This document shows, one piece after another, positions 19,581 to 28,876 of a stretch of 64,000 nt of DNA. The stretch is from contig JAJUFH010000010.1 in the NCBI GenBank assembly GCA_029266035.1, positions 1-64,000 of the forward strand. Reading direction: 5' to 3'. The notes below the pieces were generated by a model that saw only the letters and a list, made by a program, of their open reading frames with translations, did no database searches and was not told the DNA's origin. This stretch comes from Sinomicrobium sp. Lineage in GTDB: Bacteria > Bacteroidota > Bacteroidia > Flavobacteriales > Flavobacteriaceae. A program made the position numbers and the translations under genes. Every line of letters starts with the position of its first letter. Positions within the stretch are counted from its first letter, which is position 1.

Positions 19581-20754
19581 TAGAAAACTGTTTATTACGC
19601 TTTATGTGATTGCCATTATGGCAATATTTACCTATTCGTATACCAGTTTTTACAGCAATTATCTGGAATTGTTTTTGGTGTTGATTGTGGTTTTGAGAAG
19701 CAATAAGATCAACCGAAAGATATTTGTGCCTTTTGTGTTGAGCACGGTCTATCTGGTGGGAAGCGGGATATATGCCGTGCTTGTCAAAAAACATCACATA
19801 TTAGATTTTCTACTCATTTACAAATTTTTTATCTACGCGGTATTCTTCTCTTTTCTCGTGGGTAAAAAATTTCTCAACCAGTCTTGGTTTGTCGATTTTT
19901 ACAGGTTTTTGATAGCAGCTTTCTTCGTGAAATACACCTTGGCAATGTTGGTTTTTCACAACCCCAGACCGATACTCTTTCACGAAAACAATTATGAATT
20001 GATGTTCTTATCACTGCTTTTTTACTTGTATTACATCCTCAAAAAGAAAGTCAGTTTTGAACATCAGTTGCTGCTTTCCGTACTCTTCCTAATGTCGGGT
20101 TCAAAATCAGGACTGCTCATCCTCCTGTTTGTGCTCTGTGTCGTAAATTTTAAGCTGTTGATCAAAAGGATATATATCATTCTTCCAGCTTTTATCGCTC
20201 TGTTACTTGCTGTTCTTGCAGTTTTTAGCAACAGAATGGGGGGCACACTCAATTTTGAAAACACCGATCGGTTTAGGTTCCTCATGGTCTTTGCCGAAGA
20301 AACCAAATCGTGGGGACTAAGCGAAATTTTATTCGGATCGAGCAGAATCACTCCCTTGAGTGCAAAGGGATGTGGCGCACTTGCGTATTACAAAGATCTC
20401 TTTAGCTATAGTGGAGACGGCTCGTGCTACTCAGTTATTTTTCACTCTTATATTTTAAGAGCTGTTTTTGATCATGGGATTATAGGATTACTACTTATCT
20501 GCGCATTTGTGTACTACGCGGTAGTGCTGTCTGGGTTTAAGAGAAAGCAAGCCCTTGTGGTATTGGGAATAGCATTGGTAAACGGATTGTCGGTCTCTTC
20601 CTTTAACAGTGTATACTTCGCGCTGGGCGTGAGCTTTTTTCTAATTCTCAATAGGGATGGAAGAGAGATGGCATTTAGCACATATAGGGAGGGGTTGATG
20701 AGAGGAATAAACCGCTTCATTTCTAGGGGAGGGAACAGACAAATGGATGTTTAA
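19573..20754 (+). CDS. Wzy-like O-antigen polymerase candidate
   Basis: A 393-residue polytopic protein with about 10-11 hydrophobic helices and one larger extracytoplasmic loop (about residues 215-290, with the FGSSR and SYSGDGSC segments). The arrangement fits Wzy polymerases, which are too diverse for a firm name. The GSKSGLLILLF motif in the middle is common in this family. It overlaps the GT4 gene by 8 nt and precedes a second polymerase/ligase-like gene. Confidence 0.7.
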   Translation: MYSRKLFITLYVIAIMAIFTYSYTSFYSNYLELFLVLIVVLRSNKINRKIFVPFVLSTVYLVGSGIYAVLVKKHHILDFLLIYKFFIYAVFFSFLVGKKFLNQSWFVDFYRFLIAAFFVKYTLAMLVFHNPRPILFHENNYELMFLSLLFYLYYILKKKVSFEHQLLLSVLFLMSGSKSGLLILLFVLCVVNFKLLIKRIYIILPAFIALLLAVLAVFSNRMGGTLNFENTDRFRFLMVFAEETKSWGLSEILFGSSRITPLSAKGCGALAYYKDLFSYSGDGSCYSVIFHSYILRAVFDHGIIGLLLICAFVYYAVVLSGFKRKQALVVLGIALVNGLSVSSFNSVYFALGVSFFLILNRDGREMAFSTYREGLMRGINRFISRGGNRQMDV

Positions 20755-20770
20755 TTTATAAAGGGAAAGA

Positions 20771-21940
20771 GTGAAACCATCGATAAAGATAAAATTTTTG
20801 GAGGCAGCACTTTGTCTGTTTGCTTTTAGTCTCAGCTTTGCCCCGCATTGGAGTAGCAAAGCGCTTATATTGCTCGTTGTCGTCTCTATTTTTAATCTGA
20901 ATATCGATAAAAATGCTTGGTTAAAGGCTCTGGAGCTAAAAATACTGGCAGGAATTCTCGTTTACGCCATACTCAATATACTACTGCTATCGGGAAATAT
21001 GGATACTCCGCTGTTTAAACTCGTCGGACTGATGTTGCTCTTCTTCCTTATAGTCACGCAAACCGCCTACAAACGCATCGATCCTTACAATATGCTTCTC
21101 TTCTTTGTATTAGGGGTTTTTGCGGCTGGGATAATCAACTTTACCGAATACCTTGTGAATGAGGCTGGCAGCGCTCCTGGATTTTACAATATGTGGAAAC
21201 AGTATTCCATTATCGATATCGACAAGATTTATTACGCCGTATATATCGATATGGCCTATCTTATACTGCTATTTCTCATTTTTAAAAAACGCGTAAAGTC
21301 AGTAGTACTCATTCCGGTATTTCTACTCAGTTTACCGCTTATGGTTTACTGCGGATCTGTTGGAGGGATGCTCGTCTTTGTTGTGCTCAATGCCCTGATC
21401 GGGGCTTCGCTATTGTGGCACTCGTACACAAAAATAGTTCCTTATATCTGGGCAATCCCACTGTTGATAATGGCAGCGCTTTATCTTAAACCCTCTCAGA
21501 GCATTTTCGAAAAACTGGACGGAGAAGGGTCGAGAATCAGAAACTACAATATCAATCGCGAAATAATTTTCGACAAACCCATTTTTGGATACGGGATAGG
21601 AAAGGAGTTAGAAACCATGCAAGATGCAAGGGAAGAAAAATCGTGGGAATACATCAACAAGTACAATGCGCACAACCAGTATTTTCAGTATGCGATAGGA
21701 GGAGGAATTGTGCTGGTGGTAGGGGTGATTTCTCTGTTGCTGCTATTCAGAATCAGAGGAACGGCTCCCGAAAACCTCCTCTACGTGGGTTTTGTGACAA
21801 CCCTACTGTTTATTTTTGTCGTAGAATCATTTTTAGAACGACATCACGGCTTGATGTTTTTTTCCTTTTTCCTAAATGTACTGTGGGGAATAAACAAGCA
21901 GCGACCAAAATGCGATATAGTTGAAAATCCAAAAGCTTGA
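20771..21940 (+). CDS. O-antigen ligase/polymerase (Wzy_C/WaaL-like) membrane protein
   Basis: A 389-residue polytopic protein with about 10-11 helices. Its large loop ends FGYGIGKEL...YNAHNQYFQYAIGGG, the HNxYxxxxxxGG-type signature of the Wzy_C/O-antigen ligase superfamily. It would either polymerise the repeat unit or attach the finished chain to an acceptor. The GTG start at 20771 lies 16 nt after the preceding stop. It is paired with a different polymerase-like gene, which suggests one polymerase and one ligase. Confidence 0.78.
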   Translation: MKPSIKIKFLEAALCLFAFSLSFAPHWSSKALILLVVVSIFNLNIDKNAWLKALELKILAGILVYAILNILLLSGNMDTPLFKLVGLMLLFFLIVTQTAYKRIDPYNMLLFFVLGVFAAGIINFTEYLVNEAGSAPGFYNMWKQYSIIDIDKIYYAVYIDMAYLILLFLIFKKRVKSVVLIPVFLLSLPLMVYCGSVGGMLVFVVLNALIGASLLWHSYTKIVPYIWAIPLLIMAALYLKPSQSIFEKLDGEGSRIRNYNINREIIFDKPIFGYGIGKELETMQDAREEKSWEYINKYNAHNQYFQYAIGGGIVLVVGVISLLLLFRIRGTAPENLLYVGFVTTLLFIFVVESFLERHHGLMFFSFFLNVLWGINKQRPKCDIVENPKA

Positions 21941-22650
21941 AAAACACACCGATAAACATATTAAAGGATAAACTGAGAAGTACAAACACTTTTGGAGAAG
22001 GGGTGTTTTCTTTTGTAAATCCGTACAGCTATCTGATATTCAGGAAAAAACTTGCCTTGTTTCAAAAGCTCGACGGACTCTATGTAGATGGTGTGGGTTT
22101 GGTTTATATGCTTAAACTGTGCGGTCTTAGTGTAAAACGAGCCAGTTTCGATATGACCTCTATGGCTCCACAGGTTTTCGAGAAATGCGTAGAAAACGGA
22201 TGGAGTATCTATTTTATAGGCTCTACAGAAGAGGCGATAAGTCAGTTTGCAAGGGTTGTTGAACAAAATTATCCTCAGCTAAACGTTGTAGGGTATAGGA
22301 ATGGATATTTTTCGGGAAGAGAAGAGCGAGAAGATGTGATTCGGCATATTCGTGCCACAAACCCGAATGTGATAGTCGCAGGTATGGGCACTCCCTATCA
22401 GGAACTGTTTCTTACAGACTTGAAAGATACAGGTTGGAGCGGATTAGGCTATAGCTGTGGCGGGTTTATACATCAAACTGCTAAAGGGATAGATTATTAC
22501 CCCCATTTTTACGACAAATACAATTTGCGATGGCTGTATCGTATCATAGACGAACCCAAACTCGTAAAGCGATACGCTGTGCTATACCCCAAATCACTAT
22601 TCTTGTTTCTTTGTGACCTTGCTCGCTACGCATTTTTGAGATATAAATAA
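21937..22650 (+). CDS. WecG/TagA/CpsF family glycosyltransferase (GT26)
   Basis: A 237-residue GT26 enzyme that typically adds the second sugar (ManNAc or ManNAc-uronic acid) to a lipid-linked primer. Recognisable segments are DGVGLVYMLKL near the N-terminus, YFIGSTEEAISQFA, VVGYRNGYF, VIVAGMGTPYQELFL and the CGGFIHQTAKG strand. The only suitable start is TTG at 21937, overlapping the previous TGA by 4 nt. The family's preference for ManNAc-type donors fits the WbpI-like epimerase upstream. Confidence 0.88.
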   Translation: MKNTPINILKDKLRSTNTFGEGVFSFVNPYSYLIFRKKLALFQKLDGLYVDGVGLVYMLKLCGLSVKRASFDMTSMAPQVFEKCVENGWSIYFIGSTEEAISQFARVVEQNYPQLNVVGYRNGYFSGREEREDVIRHIRATNPNVIVAGMGTPYQELFLTDLKDTGWSGLGYSCGGFIHQTAKGIDYYPHFYDKYNLRWLYRIIDEPKLVKRYAVLYPKSLFLFLCDLARYAFLRYK

Positions 22651-22683
22651 AGTATTATATTTATACCGACCAAAACCTTATTT

Positions 22684-23517
22684 ATGAGAAAAAAATTACT
22701 CGTTCTTTGTTTGATGATATGGTGTATTACACCCCTTATGGGTAGTGATATTGTGGTAACTCAAAGAGAAGATTCCACAAGCGGTAAAATATCCAAGGAT
22801 AAAGAGAACCGCATATATTTTAGCTTTAAATCAGAAGAAGGGAAACGAAATACACTACTATTCTGGAATGATATATCGTTTTTTAAAAGAGATTTTTATG
22901 CTTCACCCATAGTTGGGAAAGCGGGACAGAAAGTATACGAAGCTAATTTCAATCGAGTTAATTTAGTGGTACGAGGAGGCTGGAGCTATCGTTTAGCAAA
23001 GATATATGATGGTGTTTCTTCAAATGCAAAAGAACATATTAAGGGGCTCAAATCAGGTTATCACATTGGTGCGGACGTGTCTTACAGTATATCGGAAGAA
23101 GTGGGGCTAGGGCTAAAATACAGCTTTGCACGCTTTCAAAACACGTCATTTGGCACGCTCCAAGACATTATCTCACTTAATTATATAGGACCTGCCGTTT
23201 ATGTAAAGCAGCTGTCTGGCAATGAGAAATTTTGCTTTTCCTTGGATGCGTCAATAGGATATCTAGGATATAAAAACAAAGGCTTTATTAGGCGACCATT
23301 CACTCTTAATGGAGGAACCTTAGGGTATTCTATAGGTGCAGGAGTCGATTTTAAGCTTGCTAGAAACCTTTGGTTTGGAGCGGGATTGTCACTCAATTTG
23401 GGAGCTCTCCAGAAAGTGAACTTCAAAGGTAATGGATATGATGAAAAATTAAAACTTGAAGAGACAGAAAGCTTAACGCGTATAGACCTTTCCGGTGGCT
23501 TTCGATGGAATATTTAA
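22684..23517 (+). CDS. Outer-membrane beta-barrel protein, function unknown
   Basis: A 277-residue protein with a signal peptide (about residues 1-20, MRKKLLVLCLMIWCITPLMG). From about residue 95 the sequence alternates polar and hydrophobic residues with repeated G-rich turns (SGYHIGADVSYSIS, LGLKYSFARF, LGYSIGAGVDFKLA), the pattern of an outer-membrane barrel with about eight strands. It ends GGFRWNI. It follows the polysaccharide genes by 33 nt and may be co-transcribed; a link to polysaccharide export is inference only. Confidence 0.65.
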   Translation: MRKKLLVLCLMIWCITPLMGSDIVVTQREDSTSGKISKDKENRIYFSFKSEEGKRNTLLFWNDISFFKRDFYASPIVGKAGQKVYEANFNRVNLVVRGGWSYRLAKIYDGVSSNAKEHIKGLKSGYHIGADVSYSISEEVGLGLKYSFARFQNTSFGTLQDIISLNYIGPAVYVKQLSGNEKFCFSLDASIGYLGYKNKGFIRRPFTLNGGTLGYSIGAGVDFKLARNLWFGAGLSLNLGALQKVNFKGNGYDEKLKLEETESLTRIDLSGGFRWNI

Positions 23518-23534
23518 TCGAGAGTCCTTATTTT

Positions 23535-24863
23535 TCAGTCGGCTTCTTCCTCTTTTATTTTTACGGTTGTTTTCAGCACCAAAACCCCGAGTATGGCAGC
23601 TATAGACGAAGCCAGTAAAATACCGTATTTGGCCTGGTTTATCATTTCGCTGTCACTAAAAGCAAGATTGGTTACAAACAACGACATAGTAAAGCCCATA
23701 CCTGCGAGAAGAGATAGCCCAAAAATGTGTTTCCATCCTGTTTTTTCAGGTAATTTTGTGATTTTTAGTTTAGAACTCAGCCAGGTAAAGGAGAATATTC
23801 CTAGGCATTTTCCAATGACCAATCCGGCAATAACACCGAGACTTACGGGGTTTGCGATATCGCTAAGGAAATTGCCACCTACAGTAACACCGGCGTTAGA
23901 AAGAGCAAAAAGGGGTATGATAAGAAAGCTCACCCAAGGGTGTAAGGCTGTCTCCAGCTTTTGTAGCGGGGTTTGGGCGGCATAGCTCACTTCCTTTATC
24001 CGCTCTATAATACTGTGTTGTTCCGAGGTGGTCAAAGGACCGTTTATGGGGATTTCCCGATTAAACCGTTGCATTAATTTTTGGATATGACTGGAGTACT
24101 CGTTCTCGTCTACTTTGGTGCGAGCCGGAATGGTAAAGGCTACCAATACTCCCGCTATAGTGGCGTGTACTCCCGACAACAGAAAGGTGAGCCATACACC
24201 GCCTATACCTAGCACGATGTAGAAGAGAATATTTCTCACACCCATAACATTGCCTATAAGCAGTATACCGAAAATAGCAAGTCCAATAAACAGATGTAAC
24301 AGCGACAGGCTAGAACTGTAAAAAAGGGCAATTACAATAACGGCACCGAGGTCGTCTACAGTAGCCAAAGCTACCAGAAAGACCTTTGCAGCAAGAGGAA
24401 CCCGCTTGCTTACAACTCCGAGAAGGGCAAGAGTAAATACAATATCGGTTGCCATAGGTATGCCCCAACCGTTTGCAGATGGCAAGTCGTGATTCATAGA
24501 AGCATAAATCGCGGCAGGCACCAACATGCCTCCCAAAGCTGCAACAAAGGGGAGAAGGGCTTTTTCAAAGGAGGCGAGATCTCCTCCTATCATTTCTCGT
24601 TTGAGTTCGAGACCTACTACAAAGAAAAACATAGCCATAAGTCCGTCATTAATCCATTCGTGAAGGGAATAATTGAGATGGAAATCTGCAAAGCTGATGT
24701 TTATCGGGGTCTCCCAAAATTCGTTATAAAGCTGTTTTAAAGGGGAGTTGGCAAGCACAAGTCCCACTATCACTGCGAGAAATAGCATAATGCCTCCGGA
24801 GTGTTCGTGATGTAAGAACCTGTGAATAGGAGCAAGTGTCCTGTCCAAAATATTTTTATGCAT
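23535..24863 (-). CDS. nhaA: Na+/H+ antiporter NhaA
   Basis: A 442-residue inner-membrane antiporter that exchanges internal Na+ for external H+. It has about 12 helices, and ATVDDLGAVIVIA carries the two adjacent aspartates of the ion site. The ATG at 24863 is chosen because the protein then begins MHKNILDRTLAPIHRFL, as expected for the family; an upstream extension of 19 residues is probably not translated. It is somewhat longer than the roughly 390-residue E. coli enzyme, with extra sequence in the middle (about residues 245-300). It is convergent with the barrel gene, 17 nt apart. Confidence 0.94.
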   Translation of the reverse strand: MHKNILDRTLAPIHRFLHHEHSGGIMLFLAVIVGLVLANSPLKQLYNEFWETPINISFADFHLNYSLHEWINDGLMAMFFFVVGLELKREMIGGDLASFEKALLPFVAALGGMLVPAAIYASMNHDLPSANGWGIPMATDIVFTLALLGVVSKRVPLAAKVFLVALATVDDLGAVIVIALFYSSSLSLLHLFIGLAIFGILLIGNVMGVRNILFYIVLGIGGVWLTFLLSGVHATIAGVLVAFTIPARTKVDENEYSSHIQKLMQRFNREIPINGPLTTSEQHSIIERIKEVSYAAQTPLQKLETALHPWVSFLIIPLFALSNAGVTVGGNFLSDIANPVSLGVIAGLVIGKCLGIFSFTWLSSKLKITKLPEKTGWKHIFGLSLLAGMGFTMSLFVTNLAFSDSEMINQAKYGILLASSIAAILGVLVLKTTVKIKEEEAD

Positions 24864-25172
24864 AGCAATATGTTTTTTTGACGTTTTATACCGGCTGAAA
24901 TTTTGAAGAAATACGCTCAAGACCCTTCTTGTCTTCTGCCAAGAGGACTAAAGTATTATTTTCTTTACAAACAGTACTTCCGTTTGATGTTAAAAATTGA
25001 TTATCTCTTATGTCCCAAAGTGATAAGAAGTTTTTTCTGCAAGAGTGCTGATAGACAATAAAATAGAGCTTGTTAAGACAGTGTTTTATATGGTTAGGAC
25101 ATCTGTTTTTTTCCGAAAGTCGATCTCGCTTTGTCCTTTCGTATAAGAGTATGCGAAAAAATCAGTAAAAAC

Positions 25173-25538
25173 TCACCAGAAAATGTGATAGGGGTAAATC
25201 AGGGTGGTAATCAAGTAGCTTTTGTCGGTTATACGATCAAAAGTAAAGCAGTTATAGTGCAAACAAACAACCGGAAATTCGGGATAGACAGCAAAGGTGA
25301 ATTTATCCGAAGTGTTTTTCCGACTCGTTAAGGGCTCCGTTCCTTTTCTGTATTCGTTCAGATGACAGTGGGAGGGAGTCTTCGTCTTAGTAGGCTTAGG
25401 CTTGCCCAGGGATTCCTTGACCTCGATATTTTTTTTAACTAGGGGTACGTGGTCGCTACCCCGAAGTTTCTGGGGTGTGTTCAGAAAACAGAGCAGCAAG
25501 CCCGCAACCATTGCTATATTTTTTATCGAAGCCCACAT
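25173..25538 (-). CDS. Possible small secreted protein (uncertain)
   Basis: A 121-codon frame with a plausible signal peptide (MWASIKNIAMVAGLLLCFL), followed by a basic, proline- and threonine-rich stretch (KPKPTKTKTPS). The last third is rich in C, H, F, Y and W and looks less like real protein, so the gene may be frameshifted or decayed. A full TAnnTTTG box lies only 6 nt upstream, which argues that the N-terminal part is expressed, perhaps almost leaderless. No family recognised. Confidence 0.33.
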   Translation of the reverse strand: MWASIKNIAMVAGLLLCFLNTPQKLRGSDHVPLVKKNIEVKESLGKPKPTKTKTPSHCHLNEYRKGTEPLTSRKNTSDKFTFAVYPEFPVVCLHYNCFTFDRITDKSYLITTLIYPYHIFW

Positions 25539-25543
25539 TGGGT

Positions 25544-25551
25544 CAAAGATA
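25544..25551 (-). promoter_or_regulatory. -7 box before the small secreted-protein candidate
   Basis: The minus strand reads TATCTTTG, an exact TAnnTTTG match, ending 6 nt before the candidate start at 25538. No TTG at the right distance was seen. Confidence 0.35.
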
Positions 25552-25749
25552 TGTTTTTTTTAAAATACGAAGGAAGCATAAAAAACATTGTTTTGTGATA
25601 AAAGTTTAAAATGTACTAAAACCAAAACCTTATTTCAGAGAATATAAGTAAGTGATTTTCGGTGGAGTCTTTCAAAAAGATTATCTTTAACCCTTTGGAA
25701 AAACAGATAGAATCTGGCGTTACAGGCAGTTCGTTCAATGATTTTGACC

Positions 25750-26736
25750 ATGGAAAGAGTATTGATTACCGGAGCAGCCGGGTTTATTGGTTCGCATTTG
25801 TGTGACCGTTTCGTGTCGCAGGGGTTTTATGTCATCGGAATGGATAACCTCATCACCGGAGATATGGGAAATATTTCTCATTTGCTTCCGCTGGAGAATT
25901 TTGAGTTCCACCATCACGACGTGACCAAGTTTGTCCATATCCCGAGTTCCCTCGATTACATATTGCATTTTGCATCCCCGGCTAGTCCCATAGACTACCT
26001 CAAAATTCCTATACAAACGCTAAAGGTGAGTTCTCTCGGGATTCACAACCTGCTCGGACTGGCCAAAGACAAACAGGCCAGAATACTCATCGCGTCGACT
26101 TCCGAAGTGTATGGCGATCCCTTGGTACATCCGCAGTCGGAAGATTATTACGGCAATGTCAACACCATAAGTCCGAGAGGGGTATACGACGAAGCTAAGC
26201 GTTTTCAGGAATCGATGACCATGGCCTATCATCGCTTTCACGGGGTAGAGACTCGTATAGCGAGAATATTTAACACCTATGGCCCCCGTATGAGGCTCAA
26301 CGACGGTCGGGTAATCCCGGCTTTTATGGGACAAGCTCTCAGAGGTGAAGACCTCACGGTTTTTGGCGACGGTTCGCAAACCCGATCATTCTGTTATATA
26401 GACGATCAGGTGGAAGGGCTTTACCGCTTGTTGTTCAGTGACTACAGTGATCCAATAAATATAGGGAACCCGGAGGAAATTACAATTAAAGAGTTTGCCG
26501 AAGAAATTGTAAAACTTACCGCTACCAGGCAGGGCATAGTGTATCGCCCATTGCCTAAGGACGACCCAAAGCAACGCCAGCCCGATATTGATAGAGCTCG
26601 TAAATTATTGCAATGGGAACCGAAAGTAGATAGGGTAGAAGGTATGCGACGTACCTACGAATACTTTAAAAAACTCTCACCCGAAGAACTGTACAAAAAG
26701 GAGCACAAGGATTTTTCGTCACATATAAAACGGTAG
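25750..26736 (+). CDS. UDP-glucuronate decarboxylase (UXS)-like NAD-dependent epimerase
   Basis: A 328-residue extended short-chain dehydrogenase. The NAD-binding [10 protein letters not shown] is at the N-terminus; the catalytic triad is seen in STSEVYGDP and YDEAKR (YxxxK); [11 protein letters not shown] and the [14 protein letters not shown] segment are typical of the UXS group. The expected reaction is UDP-glucuronate to UDP-xylose; a UDP-glucose epimerase or dehydratase is less likely. An ATG 12 nt upstream (25738) is an alternative start. The initiating sugar transferase follows 57 nt later. Confidence 0.88.
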   Translation: MERVLITGAAGFIGSHLCDRFVSQGFYVIGMDNLITGDMGNISHLLPLENFEFHHHDVTKFVHIPSSLDYILHFASPASPIDYLKIPIQTLKVSSLGIHNLLGLAKDKQARILIASTSEVYGDPLVHPQSEDYYGNVNTISPRGVYDEAKRFQESMTMAYHRFHGVETRIARIFNTYGPRMRLNDGRVIPAFMGQALRGEDLTVFGDGSQTRSFCYIDDQVEGLYRLLFSDYSDPINIGNPEEITIKEFAEEIVKLTATRQGIVYRPLPKDDPKQRQPDIDRARKLLQWEPKVDRVEGMRRTYEYFKKLSPEELYKKEHKDFSSHIKR

Positions 26737-26793
26737 CACTTCGCAACGAAAGTTGCAGATTGGCATCTTTGAATAAGAGTAAAACCTCAACAC

Positions 26794-28143
26794 ATGAAAT
26801 ACAAGGCAGGTCGATATTCTATGTATATCAAACCCGTAAATTATATAATGGATTTGGCGATTATCAATGTGTTGGCCATGATATTGCCCATTAATTTTGT
26901 AAACCCTTTCCTCTTTCATACTTACCTGAGTCTGTCGTGGATAGTGATTTCACTGAAGACAGAGTTTTATGAGGTACAGCGATACGCTAAACTCACCAGG
27001 GTACTCAGCCTTATATTTCAGCAATTCGTGTTCTTTTTTCTTGTGTTGTATGCCTTTATCGGCTTTTTTAAGCAGCCCAATATGAGCCGACTTACTTTGG
27101 CAGAATTCTTTGCGCTAAATTTTGTGGTTATATCTGCTCTTAAAATATTTACCTATATACTTTTATTGCGATATCGTGCCTTTTTTAAAGGAAATACCCG
27201 CCGTGTGGTCGTTTTGGGAGACAATAAGAAAACAGAGCAATTGATAGAGGTCTTTAACTCTCGACTGGAGTTTGGATACGATTTTAAAAAACAATTTTCT
27301 CTAGATGGAGGCGATGAACTATTCGACCTTTACAACTATGTGATTGATAAGGATATAGACGAGATCTATTGTTCTGTTGCCGAAATAGGCGATAGGGAGA
27401 TGTTGGAGTTGATAGATTTTGCCGACAACAACATGAAACAGCTGAAGTTTATACCTGACAACAAGAATATTTTTGCCAAGAAACTCAAATTTGAATATTA
27501 CGATTATATCCCAATACTTTCGCTGAGAGACATCCCTCTCGAAGACACTCTAAATGCTTTTGTAAAGCGTTTTTTCGATCTGGTTTTTTCGGGTGCAGTT
27601 ATCGTATGTGTGCTCTCTTGGCTCACTCCTCTGTTGGCGCTAATCATAAAACTGGAATCGAAGGGGCCTGTTTTTTTTCGCCAGCGCAGGCACGGCGTCA
27701 ATTCGAGAGAGTTCTACTGCTATAAGTTTCGCTCTATGACCATGGGTGAGGATGCCGATAAAAAGCAGGCCACTAAGGGGGATATGAGGATTACGAGAGT
27801 AGGTAGGTTTATCAGAAGAACCAGTATAGACGAGCTCCCACAGTTTTACAATGTTTTCCTAGGGCAAATGTCGGTAGTAGGACCGAGGCCTCATATGGTA
27901 AAACACACCAATCTTTACGGCCAACAAATCGACAAGTATATGGTGCGTCATTTTGTAAAACCGGGAATTACCGGTTTGGCCCAAACAAGGGGTTACCGAG
28001 GGGAAATTGAAACGGAAACGGATATTGTAAATCGAGTGAAGTTTGACATATTTTACATAGAGAACTGGTCGCTTGCTCTGGATATAAAAATTATAGGGCA
28101 AACTGTTCTCAACGCCATCAGGGGTGAAGAAAAGGCATATTGA
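26794..28143 (+). CDS. Polyprenyl-phosphate sugar phosphotransferase (exopolysaccharide initiating enzyme)
   Basis: A 449-residue enzyme that transfers a sugar-1-phosphate to undecaprenyl phosphate, the first committed step of polysaccharide assembly. Four N-terminal helices and a middle CoA-binding-like/Rossmann region (VVVLGDNKKTEQLIEVF) precede the catalytic bacterial sugar transferase domain: KRFFDLVFSGAVIV membrane re-entrant helix, RQRRHG, YKFRSM, RVGRFIRRTSIDELPQF and VVGPRPHM. This is the initiator expected for the polysaccharide locus at 11.4-22.7 kb. A near-consensus box CATCTTTG (26764-26771) precedes the start. Confidence 0.93.
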   Translation: MKYKAGRYSMYIKPVNYIMDLAIINVLAMILPINFVNPFLFHTYLSLSWIVISLKTEFYEVQRYAKLTRVLSLIFQQFVFFFLVLYAFIGFFKQPNMSRLTLAEFFALNFVVISALKIFTYILLLRYRAFFKGNTRRVVVLGDNKKTEQLIEVFNSRLEFGYDFKKQFSLDGGDELFDLYNYVIDKDIDEIYCSVAEIGDREMLELIDFADNNMKQLKFIPDNKNIFAKKLKFEYYDYIPILSLRDIPLEDTLNAFVKRFFDLVFSGAVIVCVLSWLTPLLALIIKLESKGPVFFRQRRHGVNSREFYCYKFRSMTMGEDADKKQATKGDMRITRVGRFIRRTSIDELPQFYNVFLGQMSVVGPRPHMVKHTNLYGQQIDKYMVRHFVKPGITGLAQTRGYRGEIETETDIVNRVKFDIFYIENWSLALDIKIIGQTVLNAIRGEEKAY

Positions 28144-28154
28144 TAGGTTCTGTG

Positions 28155-28162
28155 TATCTTTG
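28155..28162 (+). promoter_or_regulatory. -7 box before the DUF4254 gene
   Basis: TATCTTTG matches TAnnTTTG and begins 12 nt after the sugar transferase stop, 63 nt before the DUF4254 ATG. A TTG (28140-28142) lies 12 nt upstream, closer than usual. Confidence 0.45.
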
Positions 28163-28225
28163 CCCCAAAAACGAAATTAAATTCGCTCAAAAAGGGTGTC
28201 CCTAAAGAGATGAGAGGTTTTCTTA

Positions 28226-28852
28226 ATGAATAAAAACACAACTATGGATTTCAGTGCATTGGCCTATGCCATTTTTGAAGAAAGCATACACAAATATCAC
28301 GAACTGGACGATGTATATCAGCCTTTTGTAAACCCCTATCCCAAAGACAAGATAGAACATTTGTTGTATCGCAAAAACTGGATAGATACCGTACAATGGC
28401 ACTACGAAGATATCATTCGTGACCCGGATATCGACCCGGTTAATGCCCTTGACTTGAAAAGGAAAATCGATGCCTCCAACCAAGACCGTACCGATACTGT
28501 AGAGTACATAGACAGTTATTTCCTAGACAAATACAAAAATGTTTCCCCTGTGCCCAATGCTACCATCAATTCGGAAAGCCCTGCTTGGGCTATAGATAGG
28601 CTGTCTATATTAGCCCTCAAAATATACCACATGGATGAGGAGGCGCGTAGGGAAGATGCCTCCGAAGAACACCAGGCGAAATGTCGCGAAAAGCTTCAAG
28701 TCTTGCTGGAACAACGAAAAGATCTCTCTACTGCAATAGATCAGCTTTTGGATGATATTGGCAGTGGAAAGAAATATATGAAAGTGTACAAACAGATGAA
28801 AATGTACAACGACGAGGAGCTTAATCCTGTGTTGTACCAAGGTAAAAAATAA
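28226..28852 (+). CDS. DUF4254 protein
   Basis: A 208-residue soluble, mostly helical protein with no signal peptide. Sequence features such as LLYRKNWIDTVQWHYEDIIRDP and DLKRKIDASNQDRTDTVE are those I associate with DUF4254. No catalytic motif is evident. It is followed 24 nt later by a GT9 gene, and by recollection DUF4254 genes often neighbour heptosyltransferase-like genes, suggesting a role in lipopolysaccharide core synthesis. An internal ATG at residue 7 is a possible alternative start. Confidence 0.82.
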   Translation: MNKNTTMDFSALAYAIFEESIHKYHELDDVYQPFVNPYPKDKIEHLLYRKNWIDTVQWHYEDIIRDPDIDPVNALDLKRKIDASNQDRTDTVEYIDSYFLDKYKNVSPVPNATINSESPAWAIDRLSILALKIYHMDEEARREDASEEHQAKCREKLQVLLEQRKDLSTAIDQLLDDIGSGKKYMKVYKQMKMYNDEELNPVLYQGKK

Positions 28853-28876
28853 GGACTTTCCCGAAAAATCCGAAAG

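Larger units (their letters stand above)
24864..25749. other. Gene-poor interval between nhaA and the UXS-type gene
   Basis: This stretch of nearly 900 nt lies between divergent nhaA and the next plus-strand gene. The only coding candidate is the small minus-strand frame at 25173-25538. A near-consensus box TATCTTTA (25682-25689) lies about 60 nt before the UXS-type gene and could be its promoter. I saw no terminator, tRNA or repeat; the remainder is A+T-rich and unassigned. Confidence 0.5.

Noticed and set aside
25131-25331. A 66-codon plus-strand open frame opposite the small secreted-protein candidate
   Set aside because: No promoter box, signal or family resemblance, and it overlaps the better minus-strand candidate; neither is certain.
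26743-26756. Small hairpin (GCAAC-GAAA-GTTGC) before the sugar transferase gene
   Set aside because: Only 5 bp and no T-run, so it is not supported as a terminator.
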